A stretch of DNA of 64,000 bases from Sinonovacula constricta (taxonomy: Eukaryota; Mollusca; Bivalvia; Cardiida; Solecurtidae), in the NCBI GenBank assembly GCA_007844125.1, contig CM017567.1:41006527-41070526 (forward strand), read 5' to 3'. The position numbers were made by a program, and so were the translations under genes. This document shows, piece by piece, positions 12,749 through 23,294 of the stretch; positions within the stretch are counted from its first letter, which is position 1; every line of letters starts with the position of its first letter. The notes below the pieces were generated by a model, which saw only the letters and a list, made by a program, of their open reading frames with translations, was not told where the DNA came from and ran no database searches.

Positions 12749-13127
12749 CTTTTTACCATTTTGATGTGTTATCGTAGTGTTTTAAAGATCTGGTACAATG
12801 GCAGATCCAGCAGATGGTCTGACACATGTGTTCTGCCGTTGTCCGACATTAAGGATTGCCGCAGCCGTCCGGTCGATAAAAAAACAGCGCATGCGCTCAC
12901 GCTGGCTTGCCTGTTCAGCGAATTAAGCCAATGGTACGCCGGTTTGAAATGTCAGCCGGTATGCACCGCCAGGCGGTTGAAGTCGTCCCACAGTGCAGCC
13001 GCGGATCCATACCACTTCACACCGTTTCACTTGAAACGGTCAAAATTCCTGAAGCTAATTTTTCAAAGGCCTCAAATAATTGGTTTCACGCTCTGACCAC
13101 AACCACTGCTAAGAATATTAGCTAGGA

Positions 13128-13166
13128 ACACACACACGCACGCACGCACGCACGCACACACACATA
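13128..13166. repeat. (CACG)n/(CA)n microsatellite
   Basis: Short alternating ACAC and ACGC units. Confidence 0.85.
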
Positions 13167-13307
13167 ATGATAAAGTTGTTTGTATTCTTATGACAACTGT
13201 GTACAAAAAATGCAATTAAATAATATATTAAGTCAAACTATTTTTCAACCTTTTTTTTCTATTTACGGGCGAACATTTCATTTATAAGGTGTATTTGCAA
13301 GGAAAAG

Positions 13308-13449
13308 TCATCCGACTATTTGCGGCGTTCCGAAGTCCCTATAATATTCTCCGAGCGGGGTCAAGGCCACGGTGTTGTTTTCAAACAGGCTTATTTCCGG
13401 GTTTACAAAACCATCCGTGTGTGTCCACCGGTGCACGAACCATGCGTAC
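13308..13449 (-). CDS. GH128-like glycosyl hydrolase, exon 3 (terminal)
   Basis: Terminal coding exon of the secreted glycosidase whose core lies at 14754-15293. The minus-strand acceptor is TTTTTCGCAG. The first base completes an AGG codon with the last two bases of exon 2, so the reading phase matches exactly. It encodes about 46 residues beginning YAWFVHRWTH and ending TPQIVG before TGA at 13308-13310. The RY-W-F pattern after the barrel strand and the closing L-T-P-L-G-EYYRDF segment fit the C-terminal end of Asl1/GH128-type catalytic domains. No clear AATAAA was seen close downstream. Confidence 0.85.
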
Positions 13450-13862
13450 CTGCGAAAAACAAACATGTTGTCTTATCTAAATAAAAAATATGTAAATTTC
13501 AAAGTGTTTGCTCGTGAGTTGCTACAGAGAATTTTTTTCTCATCCTTACAATCGCGTACTATCGAGCAGGGGGTGGGGTTGGGGGGTGGGGGTGACATTC
13601 TTCATAAAGTGGTAAAATATGGTCAAATCTTACAAGATGTATGGGTGCAATTGTTTTTATATTTCAAAATATATTGAAAGACACCTTTCTGAACTTTAAA
13701 CAGATTTGGGAACAGTTTCTCGTCAGTACTTTGCACAAATAACCAAATAGTCCGCACTTCATATGCATTCAAATTATTGCCTCACAGTCCAGTCATTCAG
13801 CGTATTGTTTATGACTAACGTATACACATGACGTATATGATCGCATGAGCAATTCATAGAGC

Positions 13863-14517
13863 TTAAAGATGGTATTCATCAGTTTGGACCAAAATATTTT
13901 CATTAAACATTTTAATAAACTATTGTTACCTGAACAGATCTTGCAAAATATTGTTTATTGATGTCCTACACATGTCTGAAAGGGGTACCATAACGCCACA
14001 ACCGTCAGTTCAAACATGTATTTCCTATCTGAACCACGCTGCATAGTTCACTATTTGTAAACGAAGACAACCATGTGACCACTTATGTTTTAGCGTATCC
14101 ACGTCATCCGCCGTGACGTCGATGTCTATTTTTAGCAGAAACCCCAAGCGTTCGTTATAGATTTGAGAAGAACGAACAATTCAAGTGGTGAATAACGAGT
14201 TTTACTGCCTCAAAATTGAGGTACTGTAATAAATCGCCAAAGCTTAGACTAAAGTATAATGTTTTTTTACAGAATTTTCCTCTATCTTTAGCAGATGCCC
14301 CAATTGTTCGTATTGAATAAATTTTATGGATTTAAATGAACCTTTTAAATGTTGACAAACGAGTTTTACTGCCCCAAATTGAGATACCATTAAAATCGTC
14401 AAAGCTTATACGAAAGTATGATGTTTTTCTACAGAAATTATGTACAAATACACCAAACAGCAGTCGGATATTGTTACATATATTAGATATAGGCAAACTG
14501 TCGGATACCACCTTTAA
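13863..14517 (+). mobile_element. TTAA-type MITE, copy C, with internal duplication
   Basis: Bounded by TTAA on both sides, with a left end TTAAAGATGGTAT and right end AAACTGTCGGATACCACCTT. It lies wholly inside intron 2 of the glycosidase gene. It is about 655 bp, longer than its relatives (~450-530 bp), because a segment starting AACGAGTTTTACTGCC occurs twice (about 14190 and 14358). Confidence 0.85.
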
Positions 14518-14753
14518 TATTGTTAATTAATGTTGAAAAGCACCACACGCCTTTAATTCTTCCAACTTTGCGACAATACAATATTTTGAGTGATATGATT
14601 TTATTCATCATTCATTGTGGTTCGACCTTTTTTTAAAACCCACATATATATTAATGCAAATTTGGCCATCTGTGAGTCGCTTAACTCAATATCTGGTAAA
14701 CATTTTACAAAGTTTACTCATAAACAAACTTTCAAAAAAATCTTGACACCCAC

Positions 14754-15293
14754 CTGTAAACATAATCCGCAGCCTCTAACAGCGGCAAGACATCTTTCAT
14801 AAACTGCAATTGTCTATCTGCGCTGTGGGTATGTGGACACGCAAACTCCGTGAGCCAAATCTTTTTGCCGTACCGTGTGTACACTTGCTGCAAATACTCC
14901 ATCACCATCGTGGCGTTACAATTGTAGATGTGAGTGGCAATGTAATCCACCCTGCAACCATTGCAATGCTGGAAAAACTCGTCAAACCACGCCATTGGGC
15001 CGCCGTGACAGTTGCCCCCACATGGCGCCGCCGCCGGACTGACCAATTGGTTATTGCCGCCAGCCTGTTCTACCAGCGGCCAATGCTCCGCGGCTTGGCG
15101 GCCAGTGATGTTAGCCTGTGCAAAATGGTTTGGCTCGTTGTAGCCAAGGACAAAGCCAGAACGTGTGTGGTTTTCTAGATGAAAAGTGTCGTTGATTTTG
15201 TTGACCATTGGAACATAGTTGTAACGATGACTCCAGATTTCATTGCAATGATACCACGTGATGTAGTGTTTCGTTTCTTGTTGCCAATCATAT
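14754..15293 (-). CDS. GH128/Asl1-like secreted glycosyl hydrolase, exon 2 (catalytic core)
   Basis: This exon (540 nt) encodes about 179 residues with most of a (beta/alpha)8-type glycosidase domain of the Asl1 / GH128 kind. Characterised GH128 enzymes cleave beta-1,3-glucans; the substrate here is inferred only. Counting from the exon 1 start, NEPN lies at residues 102-105 (E103, likely acid/base) and LTEFAC around residue 199 (E199, likely nucleophile). Other family-like blocks are YNYVPMV, SPAAAPCGG, VDYIATHIY and AADYVY. Eight cysteines and sites such as NHT, NIT and NAT fit an extracellular glycoprotein. The acceptor is TGATACAG at 15294 and the donor AG|GTGGGT at 14753. In-frame stops lie just outside both borders. 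Its first base is A. Exon 1 ends in TG, so the junction codon reads TGA instead of the expected TGG (Trp). This may be a real nonsense allele, a sequence error, or a missed small exon. Confidence 0.88.
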
Positions 15294-15637
15294 CTGTATC
15301 AGATTTAAGCACGTATTCACCAGTCTTAAGCACAAATCACTCAAGTCATGGATCTCTGTACAAAACATGGCCAGTGTACTTTAGGATAAATGTCGAATAT
15401 GTCGCATGGCGTTTTAAAAATCAACTCTAGACTAGTTTGTAAATACGGGCGTAAATGTGCCGTTTAAAATGTCATGTATACGATTATTTTTATTTAAACA
15501 ATACCTTTCCTTTCATTAAGTTGGCAGTAAGAATGGCGAATTTGTTATAAAACTAAGAAACAGTAAAGGAAACTAAATAAAATACATGTAGTATTTAAAT
15601 GTCGCATATCAATAACATACTTATGAAAATAAAATGA

Positions 15638-15905
15638 ACCGGACCGGTACGGGAGGCATCGGTTTCGATCTCGGGCCGCGATATAACAAAATTATTTAAA
15701 AAGGAAGTGGTATAGCTCCTTTGCTAACGCTCAAGCAAATATATGGGTAGTTTCATGACAGGTTGGCCTGGTGTAAAGATAATGTAACTGGTTATGGTAT
15801 CATGCCAGATGTTCACAGCATGCGATACACAGTTAAGGCAGCACTATATTTGTTTCAAATGGACACCGTTTCCAGATAACTGAAATACTGTGGATAAAGC
15901 CAATT
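15638..15905 (+). mobile_element. SINE, second tRNA-SINE family, in intron 1
   Basis: Carries a diverged head (GAGGCATCGGTTTCGATCTC) and the body blocks CAAGCAAATATATGGGTAGT and ATGGTATCATGCCAGATG. It sits in sense orientation relative to the window and antisense to the glycosidase gene. Confidence 0.8.
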
Positions 15906-16179
15906 AAAAAAGAAAATCATAAAAAGCACCTTTTAAATAAAAACTCACGTTCACGAGCAATATCTAGCTATGCATAATTCAGCTATTTATCTTTCAGGGC
16001 CGCCATTTTTGTTATTTTTATGACTAATAAACATCTACAATAGCTTGTCATTAACACAATCACAGATATGATGCCGTTGTAATGATTAGAATTTCACACA
16101 TAAAAAAGCAGTTTAATTACGTTAATACTCATGCACATTAAAAATACTATAAATATATCTACCAAGATAATTTGTGATT

Positions 16180-16397
16180 TTTTTTGTTACCTCGCACCGA
16201 CAAACGTATGGTCATATTGACGATGTGCAGCTAATTATTGGTGGAGAAAAGCCCCAGACTTATAAACCACTGGCGCACCGCAGGTTTGCTGGAACCCTGC
16301 CCCCTCACCCATAAACGTTCTCGCCCTGAGTGGTGCTCGCCCCCACGCGGTGACGAGTTGAGGAGTCAGCGACTCTAACTGCTCGCCCACGGCCCCA
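16180..16397 (-). mobile_element. SINE with tRNA-Ser/Leu-like head, in intron 1
   Basis: On the minus strand it begins TGGGGCCGTGGGCGAGCAGT and carries a long-variable-arm tRNA-like head. The family body follows and it ends near AACAAAAAAAATCAC. It lies in intron 1 in the same orientation as the gene. Confidence 0.8.
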
Positions 16398-16584
16398 CTT
16401 CCCCTTTAGATAAGAATTTTATTGTTTAAATGACTCTGCACAAGGCAGCAAAACGTTGTAACAGTAGAAAAGCTTTCACTAATACTTCTGACATGCCTGA
16501 TCCATTTATTACAGTTACAAAAACGTCTACTATAAAGAGCGTGTCGTTTTCGGTCTGAATGTCGAAAAAATGTTCATAACCTAC

Positions 16585-16733
16585 CACCAGGCCATGTTTT
16601 TCATCAAATCAAGATCGCCACACTTGTATGACCACCAGGCGACACCGAGTCCCTTCTTTCTAGAAGCAGTGGCCTGGCCAAGGCAGCAGCCAGCCGCCAT
16701 CAGGAGGGGCCACCAAACACACCAAGCAGCCAT
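16585..16733 (-). CDS. GH128-like glycosyl hydrolase, exon 1 (signal peptide)
   Basis: Starts at ATG (complement of 16731-16733) and encodes 49 residues plus two bases. Residues 1 to about 22 are a hydrophobic, Trp/Leu/Ala-rich signal peptide with likely cleavage near GQATA. The mature start follows, with KKGLGVAWWSYKCGDLDL, the usual first strand of Asl1-like domains, and ends NMAWW at the splice. The donor is TGGTG|GTAGGT; an alternative GT three bases upstream keeps the same phase. Either joins to exon 2 through TG|A. Without the stop the three exons would make 276 residues, a normal size for a single-domain secreted glycosidase of this group. Confidence 0.82.
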
Positions 16734-17037
16734 CCAGTGCTACTAATTGACGTAAACTTGCACGAACTCATACTATCGTAAGAGGTCTTTGCAGTCGTAT
16801 ATCGCTTGCTTTATCAGTATTCTTAATTTTCTTACATTTCGACCCTAAGTACATAGCAGTTATGTTGTCGTAGCCTAGCGTGCTTCACATAGTTTCTCGC
16901 TTAGTTTCGACAGGTTTACCAGTAGTCACGTGATTGTGTTGATAGTTTCGGGGCGGTGTCGCTTGCGAACTGAGTCATGAGAAACCTGAGTTCTGGAAAA
17001 ACGAAGGAGGGATTCTGCATGACCTTAACTTCATGCC

Positions 17038-17057
17038 CGGGGGGGGGGGGGGGGGGG
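17038..17057. repeat. Poly-G run
   Basis: A run of about 18 G beside the left end of the next MITE. It is prone to assembly length error. Confidence 0.85.
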
Positions 17058-17118
17058 TGACTATGCATTCTATACTAGGCCGAGATATTTGCGATATCCA
17101 GCGCGTGTCCTCACTGCC

Positions 17119-17511
17119 CAATCGGAACTCTTCGGGTAATTCCATCCTCGGGACAATCATCCCTCGAATGTATCTGGTGCAATGATACTTGCTGAAATCA
17201 CGATCGTTTTGTTCGCCGGAAGTCGGAAGGACAATATGCCAAAGTAGTTCGCACAAAACATAAACACTGCCATCGTTTGACAGGTGCGTGTCTGATGCGC
17301 TTGGTTAATTGAAATTGAATTATTTAAAATTGAAGCCGCCACAAATTGAAGTTTTACAGGCATCGTGCTGTAGTGAGCTGTCACCAGAGCTGCAATCTTT
17401 GTTTTGAAGTCTGTCTCAGAAGTAGTCCCATTTAGGGAAATGGCGGAGGTGATTCGACTACCTACATACCTCCGAGAGATGATTCGTGAATTATCCGAGG
17501 TGTTCCGATTG
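17119..17511 (-). mobile_element. MITE with CAATCGGAAC inverted ends, copy 1
   Basis: The left end is CAATCGGAACTCTTCGGGTA. The right end, reversed, is CAATCGGAACACCTCGGATA. The interior matches 54670-55054 closely enough to preserve a shared open frame (blocks like MPVKLQFVA and TISLNG/AISLNG). That frame lacks any transposase motif. The element sits about 390 bp upstream of the glycosidase start codon. Confidence 0.8.
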
Positions 17512-17519
17512 CTCAATGC

Positions 17520-18162
17520 CTTCTTTACCAGGTTTTCAAACGAGATTTAGATTTCGACCAAATGGGTGTAGTATTGGCAAAATAAATAACTGGGAATTCG
17601 TTCTTAATCCAGTGTATATTGATCGCGTCATGTAATACTTACGAACATTTATTTTAAACATCGTTTTAGTTAAAATGCACTGATATGGAAAGTAGTGTGT
17701 TGTTCCTGAAATTGGATGTTAGTTATTGTGTTGTAAGTTTTGTCCCAATGCATAATGTATATTTTAAAGAGGTTGTTTTGCAGCCGAAAACGTGTCTGCT
17801 TTCCAATACATCAAGCGCTCGATTTTCCACTGAACTATTTAAAGTTATCATTATTTACATTCCCCAATCGTTTACCGAGTAAACTTTACACCACCCTAAC
17901 AGCGATTATTCAGCGCTTTGATTTGCTGCATGTTTTTGGAGTTTCCTCGACCAGTAGTCAAGTCATCATAATGACACTGGTGCGACTGGCTTATCGAAAC
18001 ACAGTTGTTTACATTTATGCACATCAGTACAACTTTTGAAATAAGTTTCCACAAGGGTCACATATTTTATGTGACTTTTATCAAACTGTTTTATTTTGTG
18101 TAAAATATTTCCCAAAATGGTCGATCGTTATGTTAAATCTTCCTTTCTCAAATTCTCGCATT
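17520..18162. other. Non-coding stretch
   Basis: Short open frames occur at 17685-17882 and 17740-18039 without splice support or recognisable domains. Confidence 0.45.
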
Positions 18163-18365
18163 TATGAGTAAGAGTAGGAATAGTAGTAGTAGCAGCAGTA
18201 GCAGTTGTAGTAGTAGCGATGGTAGTAGTCGTAGTAGTAGATGTAGTAGTTGTAGTAGTAGTAGTAGCAGAAGCAGCAGTAGTAGCAGCATTGGTAGTAG
18301 CATTTTAAGTAGTAATTGTAATAGTAGTATAAGTAGAAGTAGCAGCAGTAGCAGCAGTAGCAGTT

Positions 18366-18401
<36 letters not shown>

Positions 18402-18465
18402 ATAGCAGTAGTAGTAGTAGTAGTAGTAGCAGCAGCAGCAGAAGAAGAAGAAGAAGAAGAAGTGG
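18163..18465. repeat. (AGT)n/(AGC)n trinucleotide array
   Basis: About 100 imperfect AGT, AGC and AGA units. Poly-Ser and poly-Leu frames are repeat translations. Confidence 0.95.
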
Positions 18466-20129
18466 CTTTAACTTTAAACCCATTGATCGATCAAGGAAGA
18501 AACAGTTGTGGTAAAGAGTCTCAGTCGATGTCAGAAAACTTGCGATCTTGTGTACACATATGGTGTTTAAAACTTACCTGTGTACTTACGCGCGAGACAG
18601 TATAAAATATAACTACGTCCGATTAAAACGGAAAGTTGCAAAATAGCACAAATATATTTATTAGCATTCAATGAAAAACTCTTATTTGGAGCGTCAGTAA
18701 ACCAGAGATTTTATGCTAATTTGTAAAAGAATAGTAAAATAACATACATATCCAATACGGACACAGAACTATTTACAACGCGGATGCACATTTCTCCAAA
18801 CCCTTCGCATGTGATGCGTTTAAGTATAGAGATGGTTAAAATCGTGTGATGTCACCGTCGAAATATGTTAAGAATCTGTCATAGCTGATACTTCGACAAA
18901 ATACTTAATTTGAAAGAGGAAAATTGAGTTTAATAAATTACCTTTTATATGATAAGAAATGAAGGTATTTGCCGTAACCATTCAGGATTATCTTTTAAAT
19001 GTATGTGCAAAGTGATAAATTAAGCTGCTTATATGTCCAATATGTATATGACATATTTTCTTTTCAAATACACATTTATGTTTGTTTTATTTTTATGGAA
19101 TAGGGAACTTTTACCCATTTACTAGACCAATATAGGTCAAAATCATTCCGAACACTATGTTCGTTAGTGCCTGTCGCATTTGTTGGTTGTTATTACATGC
19201 TGCACTGTCAACACTCGGAATACATCGACAGTTACTCTGAAAAGTGACTAGTCAGGATACCACCGAGATAGTGAAAATGTTACATATCAAGGGTTGCAGC
19301 TTATTTGGAAAAAAACCCAACTTATATCTGTTGGAAACTACGATTCGGTTGGAAACAAAAAGAACGATTATAAGATGTAATAAATAACTTTATTATTAAT
19401 GAAAACAGCATAAGTAAACATTTTTATAAACGCTATAACAATGATCACAGGCTGTGGTGAAAATTCTAACAAATACACATGTTTATTAAACAAAACATAA
19501 CCAGCATACGAGTATACAAGTAACGAAAGCTTAACTTTCATTTAAGATCTATTCTATATAAAAAGATTACACACGTTTTAACCATGAACCTAAGAATAAT
19601 TTAGATCTATATGGTGAGGAGTTTCATTCGATAAAGAACACTTATATAAATTTTGTAATTTTAAGCAGAGCATAAACTCCAATACACATAAAGAGACACA
19701 GCTTTGTAAAACTCTCGATTTAACAATCGGAACAACTCGGTCATTTCTGTGAAACCGGTTATCCGCGCTCGCTCAATGATTAATTCATTGAGATTCCAGA
19801 AACAATTGAGCACTTACGAATGGAGCTTTACGGAAATCGGCAAAACATTAGGAACACCTCGACTAGTTACTTTCGTACGTGTATGAAAAGGCCCAAGATG
19901 ATGCGAATGGGGACAAAAGTGGCCGTGTTCAAAATCTCGAGTCAATTCATGATGACACCACAGCACCACCATGCTTCCTCTCACCTAACGATGGTAGTTC
20001 ACGAGTGGTCAACCCGGTGTTAAAAAACTACGACTGGGTGTGACATCTGGTGCATGTTTCAGTTTATTTAAAGTGAAGGTAGTACTACATATCCGCTAAG
20101 AGTGAAACTAAAACGAGTTTGGGGGGCGT
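18466..20129. other. Non-coding stretch with a diverged repeat fragment
   Basis: At about 19728-19870 a block starting CAATCGGAACAACTCGGTCA resembles both the CAATCGGAAC MITE end and a segment near 26570 (CTCGGAACTCCTCGGTTATT). The rest shows no gene. Confidence 0.4.
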
Positions 20130-20640
20130 TAACTTACAAAAACAAACACGTGTAAAACAGACAGACACACAGACAAACAAATAGTCGTACAAACAGACAG
20201 AATATTAACAGATAAACAAACAGAAACACAGACAAACCCGCAGACAAACAGTCATACAAACAGAAAGAATATTTACAGATAAACAAACAGAACCACGCAG
20301 ACAAACTGTCATACAAACATACAATATATTAACAGAGTAACAAACAGACAGACACAGACAAACACGCAGACAAACAGTCATATAAACAGACAGAATATTA
20401 ACAGGTAAACAAACAGACACCCATACACAAACACGCAAACAAACAGTCTTATAAACAGCCAGAATATTAACAGGTAAACAGACCCACACTGACAAACACG
20501 CAGACAAACAGTCATACAAACAGACAGAATATTAACAGGTAAATAGACACACACTGACAAAAATGCAGACAAACAGTCATACAAACAGACAGAATTTTAA
20601 CAGGTAAACAGACACACACTGACAAACATACAGACAGTCT
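20130..20640. repeat. Minisatellite, 56-68-bp unit, about 7 copies
   Basis: Units repeat ACAGACAGAATATTAACAGG, an AAACAGACACAC-type block, and GCAGACAAACAGTCATACAA. Unit length varies. Minus-strand frames rich in Cys, Leu and Val stay open only because the array is poor in stops on that strand. Confidence 0.9.
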
Positions 20641-21055
20641 GACACTTATAGTAGTTTAGATGTCTATTCAAGCTTTTAGTGAGTTAATATAATTATACTA
20701 AATGTACTTGCATACTGCTAATATATACGACAAACAAAATGAAAATAACTTGTTTGTAAATATTATCTGTTGACAATCATGCATAATTGTTTTAGTGGTT
20801 GTGACTTGATTATAAATCTTTCAATATCACAATTAGAATTTTATTTTGTGTGAAATCGAACAGTTTTGAAATTGGTAAGAAATGAATCCAACCACAAAGA
20901 CGAAACTCCAACATCATGACTTTCTTAACAAATTATGAAAACTTCTGGGAGTAAGATAATATTAAAGCGAATTAGTCGCTTCGCTCTCTGTGTTATTTAT
21001 TTACCAGCGCAAACATGTGAATAGGTCGCTTTCATTGAAATTTTACATTTACATA
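20641..21055. other. Non-coding stretch
   Basis: Nothing was recognised. Confidence 0.45.
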
Positions 21056-21205
21056 GTGTAACGCATGCCGGTGCTCTCCATTGGTCACACACAGTAACGC
21101 CAGCCACAGTAAACCTTTGCTTAACCGCGCAAATTTGGAAGACGTTTAAACCACGTCGCTAAAGAGTAAACCCCGCGGCGGGGCTGGTTTGAATCGCTTC
21201 TTGCC
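21056..21205 (-). mobile_element. Repeat with 5S-rRNA-like segment, copy 3
   Basis: On the minus strand it reads TTCAAACCAGCC, GGGGTTTACTCTTTAGCG, GACGTGGTTTAAACG, then GCGCGGTTAAGCAAAGG and ends at GGCATGCGTTACAC. It therefore joins the front part seen at 10125-10290 to the 5S-like part seen at 9150-9300. Confidence 0.6.
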
Positions 21206-21899
21206 ACTGTGACTGTTACAATAGTAATAAGAATGAAACAGTTAAATTTTGTGTAAAATCTCTAAACTATTACATACTTCATTTTTTCGGTTTATAAAGA
21301 AGAGTACACGATAAAGTGTAATGTGTGTTGATTTAAAATTTGTACATATTTTTTAAAACAACAAATAGTGAAATGCTACTTGATTGAAAGAACAATGGTT
21401 ATATGTACATATTAAAGCGAAACTGATGTTACCTTTTTATACTAGTTGTTAGCTCTATAAATGACGATAACACTATTGTCTAACTAGTTATTTATATGCA
21501 TGCATATAACAAATGCAATTTATATAAAAGTTAAAATTGTGACACAACATAATAAGGATTATATAATCGTCAAATTTCACAAATGATTGTTCAATTAAAT
21601 ACTGATACCTCTTTCTGCCTAGATTACGCAACAATAAATAAATAGATAAATAAACAAATAAAATTCGACCACTTTCATTGAAATATAATCCAACGCATTA
21701 AATTCCTCAGGAAAACATCCAACAAAAAGGATATCTGTAACCAATGTTTTTTGCAAACTTGGCCATAAATTGCACGGGGTAGAAATAATGCTTTATGAAC
21801 TCCATTGGCGAATTGCTTGTAATGACGTCCCGTAGAACAAGTGAACATCAATGACATCATATACTGTAACAAAGAATCCATAAATGACGTCATATGACG
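21206..21899. other. 3' flank of the long minus-strand exon
   Basis: No repeat was recognised. A T/A-rich AAAT-type run lies at 21637-21661. The likely 3' UTR of the gene upstream falls here, but no clear AATAAA on the minus strand was seen close to the stop. Confidence 0.4.
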
Positions 21900-23294
21900 T
21901 CACTTTACGTTATGTTTCACTAACCATTCTGAGCACTTTTCAATGGCCTGTTGGCGTATATCTAATGGCGGTGTTTCCGATTCACGTTCTTCAACGGGCT
22001 GAACGTCATTATACCGACTGTCAAAGCCGGGAGGCGTTATTTCAAAAGTGTCTTGATTTGCGATATCATACTTCCCTATACCCAATAAACGATATGAAAA
22101 CAACGGCAGTGGGATTTTCTCTTTCGAGTCATTTTGAATTTCCGGCAAAATGGAGTCGTTTTCCCGATCTGAGCGGGATACTGATAATGCGTCATGATTT
22201 ACAGGCACATCCGTTTCTAAGGTCTGTAATCGGGCTGATGCACTTTCAAGCACAGTCCTCGGGTCATACGCGGATTTAGCTTTAATCCCAGATTTCCGAG
22301 GAATGTTCCAACTTTTCACACACTTCCGGTTCCGACTGGGCACAAACTCCATCATAGACGTTCTACTTTTAGTCGGTGTGGATATCCGCATTTCCTGGAT
22401 CGTCTCTGTGATTGCGTGTTTAGCTTCCTCCGACATTTGTGCGATCGTTTTGCCGTTTTTGTGCGTGCTTTTGCTCCGATTTAGAGGCGTCCGCTGAACA
22501 TGGTCGTTCGATCTAGTAGACGGAGACTGGATCTGCGCTGGGCAACTTTTAGACGTCACCTTGCTCGATCTGCTCATTGAAGTTTTTACGTTTCGCTGGT
22601 TAAAATCATTGGCCATCTCTTCTTGATATTTGGTATCCATCGCCGTACACTCGCCTTCGTCGTCATCTGGGCTTTCTGTCGTAAGCATTTCTGTTTTAAG
22701 CAAATTGCCTTCATCAAGAGCACGGTTTTCATCGCCCTCAACCGCTGTATCACAATCGCCTAATGTAAAGCAGTTTGTATCGATTACACACTGTTCATTC
22801 TTTCCCTGCCTATTTTCGACTAGCGTATTCAATTTACAGTCCTCTACAGAGTTATTGCAAACACCATTTAACTCTTCGTTGTACAAATATTTGTCGTCGT
22901 CATTTTGAATTTCGTCTGTCTCATCACAAAGGGTTGGGTCCGATTTAGAGGTTATCAAGGTGCCCTCAATTTCGGCGTTTCTTTTTTTCAAGTTCACAAA
23001 CGATCTGGAAGCAATTATCTCGCGAGACTTTGCGAGGGCGTGCGAGAAGCGAACGTCATAAACGGATCGGCCTGTGGCGTGAGTGAACTTTGCATTGGCC
23101 GGCAATGTGTTTTCTGTTATTTTCTTGTGAAGTTTTTGATATTTTTCTTCTAGGGTTCTCATCCATTGAGGACAAGCCCCTCCACTTCCGGTCTTTCGAC
23201 TCATCCTCACGATCGGAGCGGCGCTGTGTGACGCCCGAGTCATTTCGACTCCTTTCCGTTTCGTTCTTTCGTCCAGTCGGTCCACGTATGAAAC
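21900..23294 (-). CDS. Uncharacterised basic protein, long terminal exon
   Basis: An open frame of 465 codons including the stop, GC-richer than its surroundings. It begins directly after a strong acceptor (TTTTCTTTTAAAG at 23295) in phase 0, so at least one upstream exon at higher coordinates is likely. The first in-frame ATG gives MTRASHS about 17 codons in, an alternative start. The N-terminal ~100 residues look helical (WMRTLEEKYQKLHKK, then VRFSHALAKSREI). The middle is Asp/Glu-rich. Residues about 230-340 are Ser/Thr/Lys/Arg-rich with SRSSKVTSKS and SRTSMMEFVPSRNRK. The C-terminus has EITPPGFDSRYND and ends RQQAIEKCSEWLVKHNVK. No signal peptide, membrane segment or known catalytic motif was seen. 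I do not recognise the family. Cytoplasmic or cytoskeletal localisation would be a guess. Confidence 0.75.
   Translation of the reverse strand, partial: VSYVDRLDERTKRKGVEMTRASHSAAPIVRMSRKTGSGGACPQWMRTLEEKYQKLHKKITENTLPANAKFTHATGRSVYDVRFSHALAKSREIIASRSFVNLKKRNAEIEGTLITSKSDPTLCDETDEIQNDDDKYLYNEELNGVCNNSVEDCKLNTLVENRQGKNEQCVIDTNCFTLGDCDTAVEGDENRALDEGNLLKTEMLTTESPDDDEGECTAMDTKYQEEMANDFNQRNVKTSMSRSSKVTSKSCPAQIQSPSTRSNDHVQRTPLNRSKSTHKNGKTIAQMSEEAKHAITETIQEMRISTPTKSRTSMMEFVPSRNRKCVKSWNIPRKSGIKAKSAYDPRTVLESASARLQTLETDVPVNHDALSVSRSDRENDSILPEIQNDSKEKIPLPLFSYRLLGIGKYDIANQDTFEITPPGFDSRYNDVQPVEERESETPPLDIRQQAIEKCSEWLVKHNVK

Noticed and set aside
12578..13125. Plus-strand frame of 172 codons
   Set aside because: Its first third runs through a SINE and the remainder has no domain, acceptor or donor that fits a gene.
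14810..15178. Plus-strand frame of 122 codons
   Set aside because: It is the shadow of the glycosidase catalytic exon on the minus strand, which has domain motifs and splice borders.
18148..18514. Poly-Leu and poly-Ser frames
   Set aside because: They translate an (AGT/AGC)n array.
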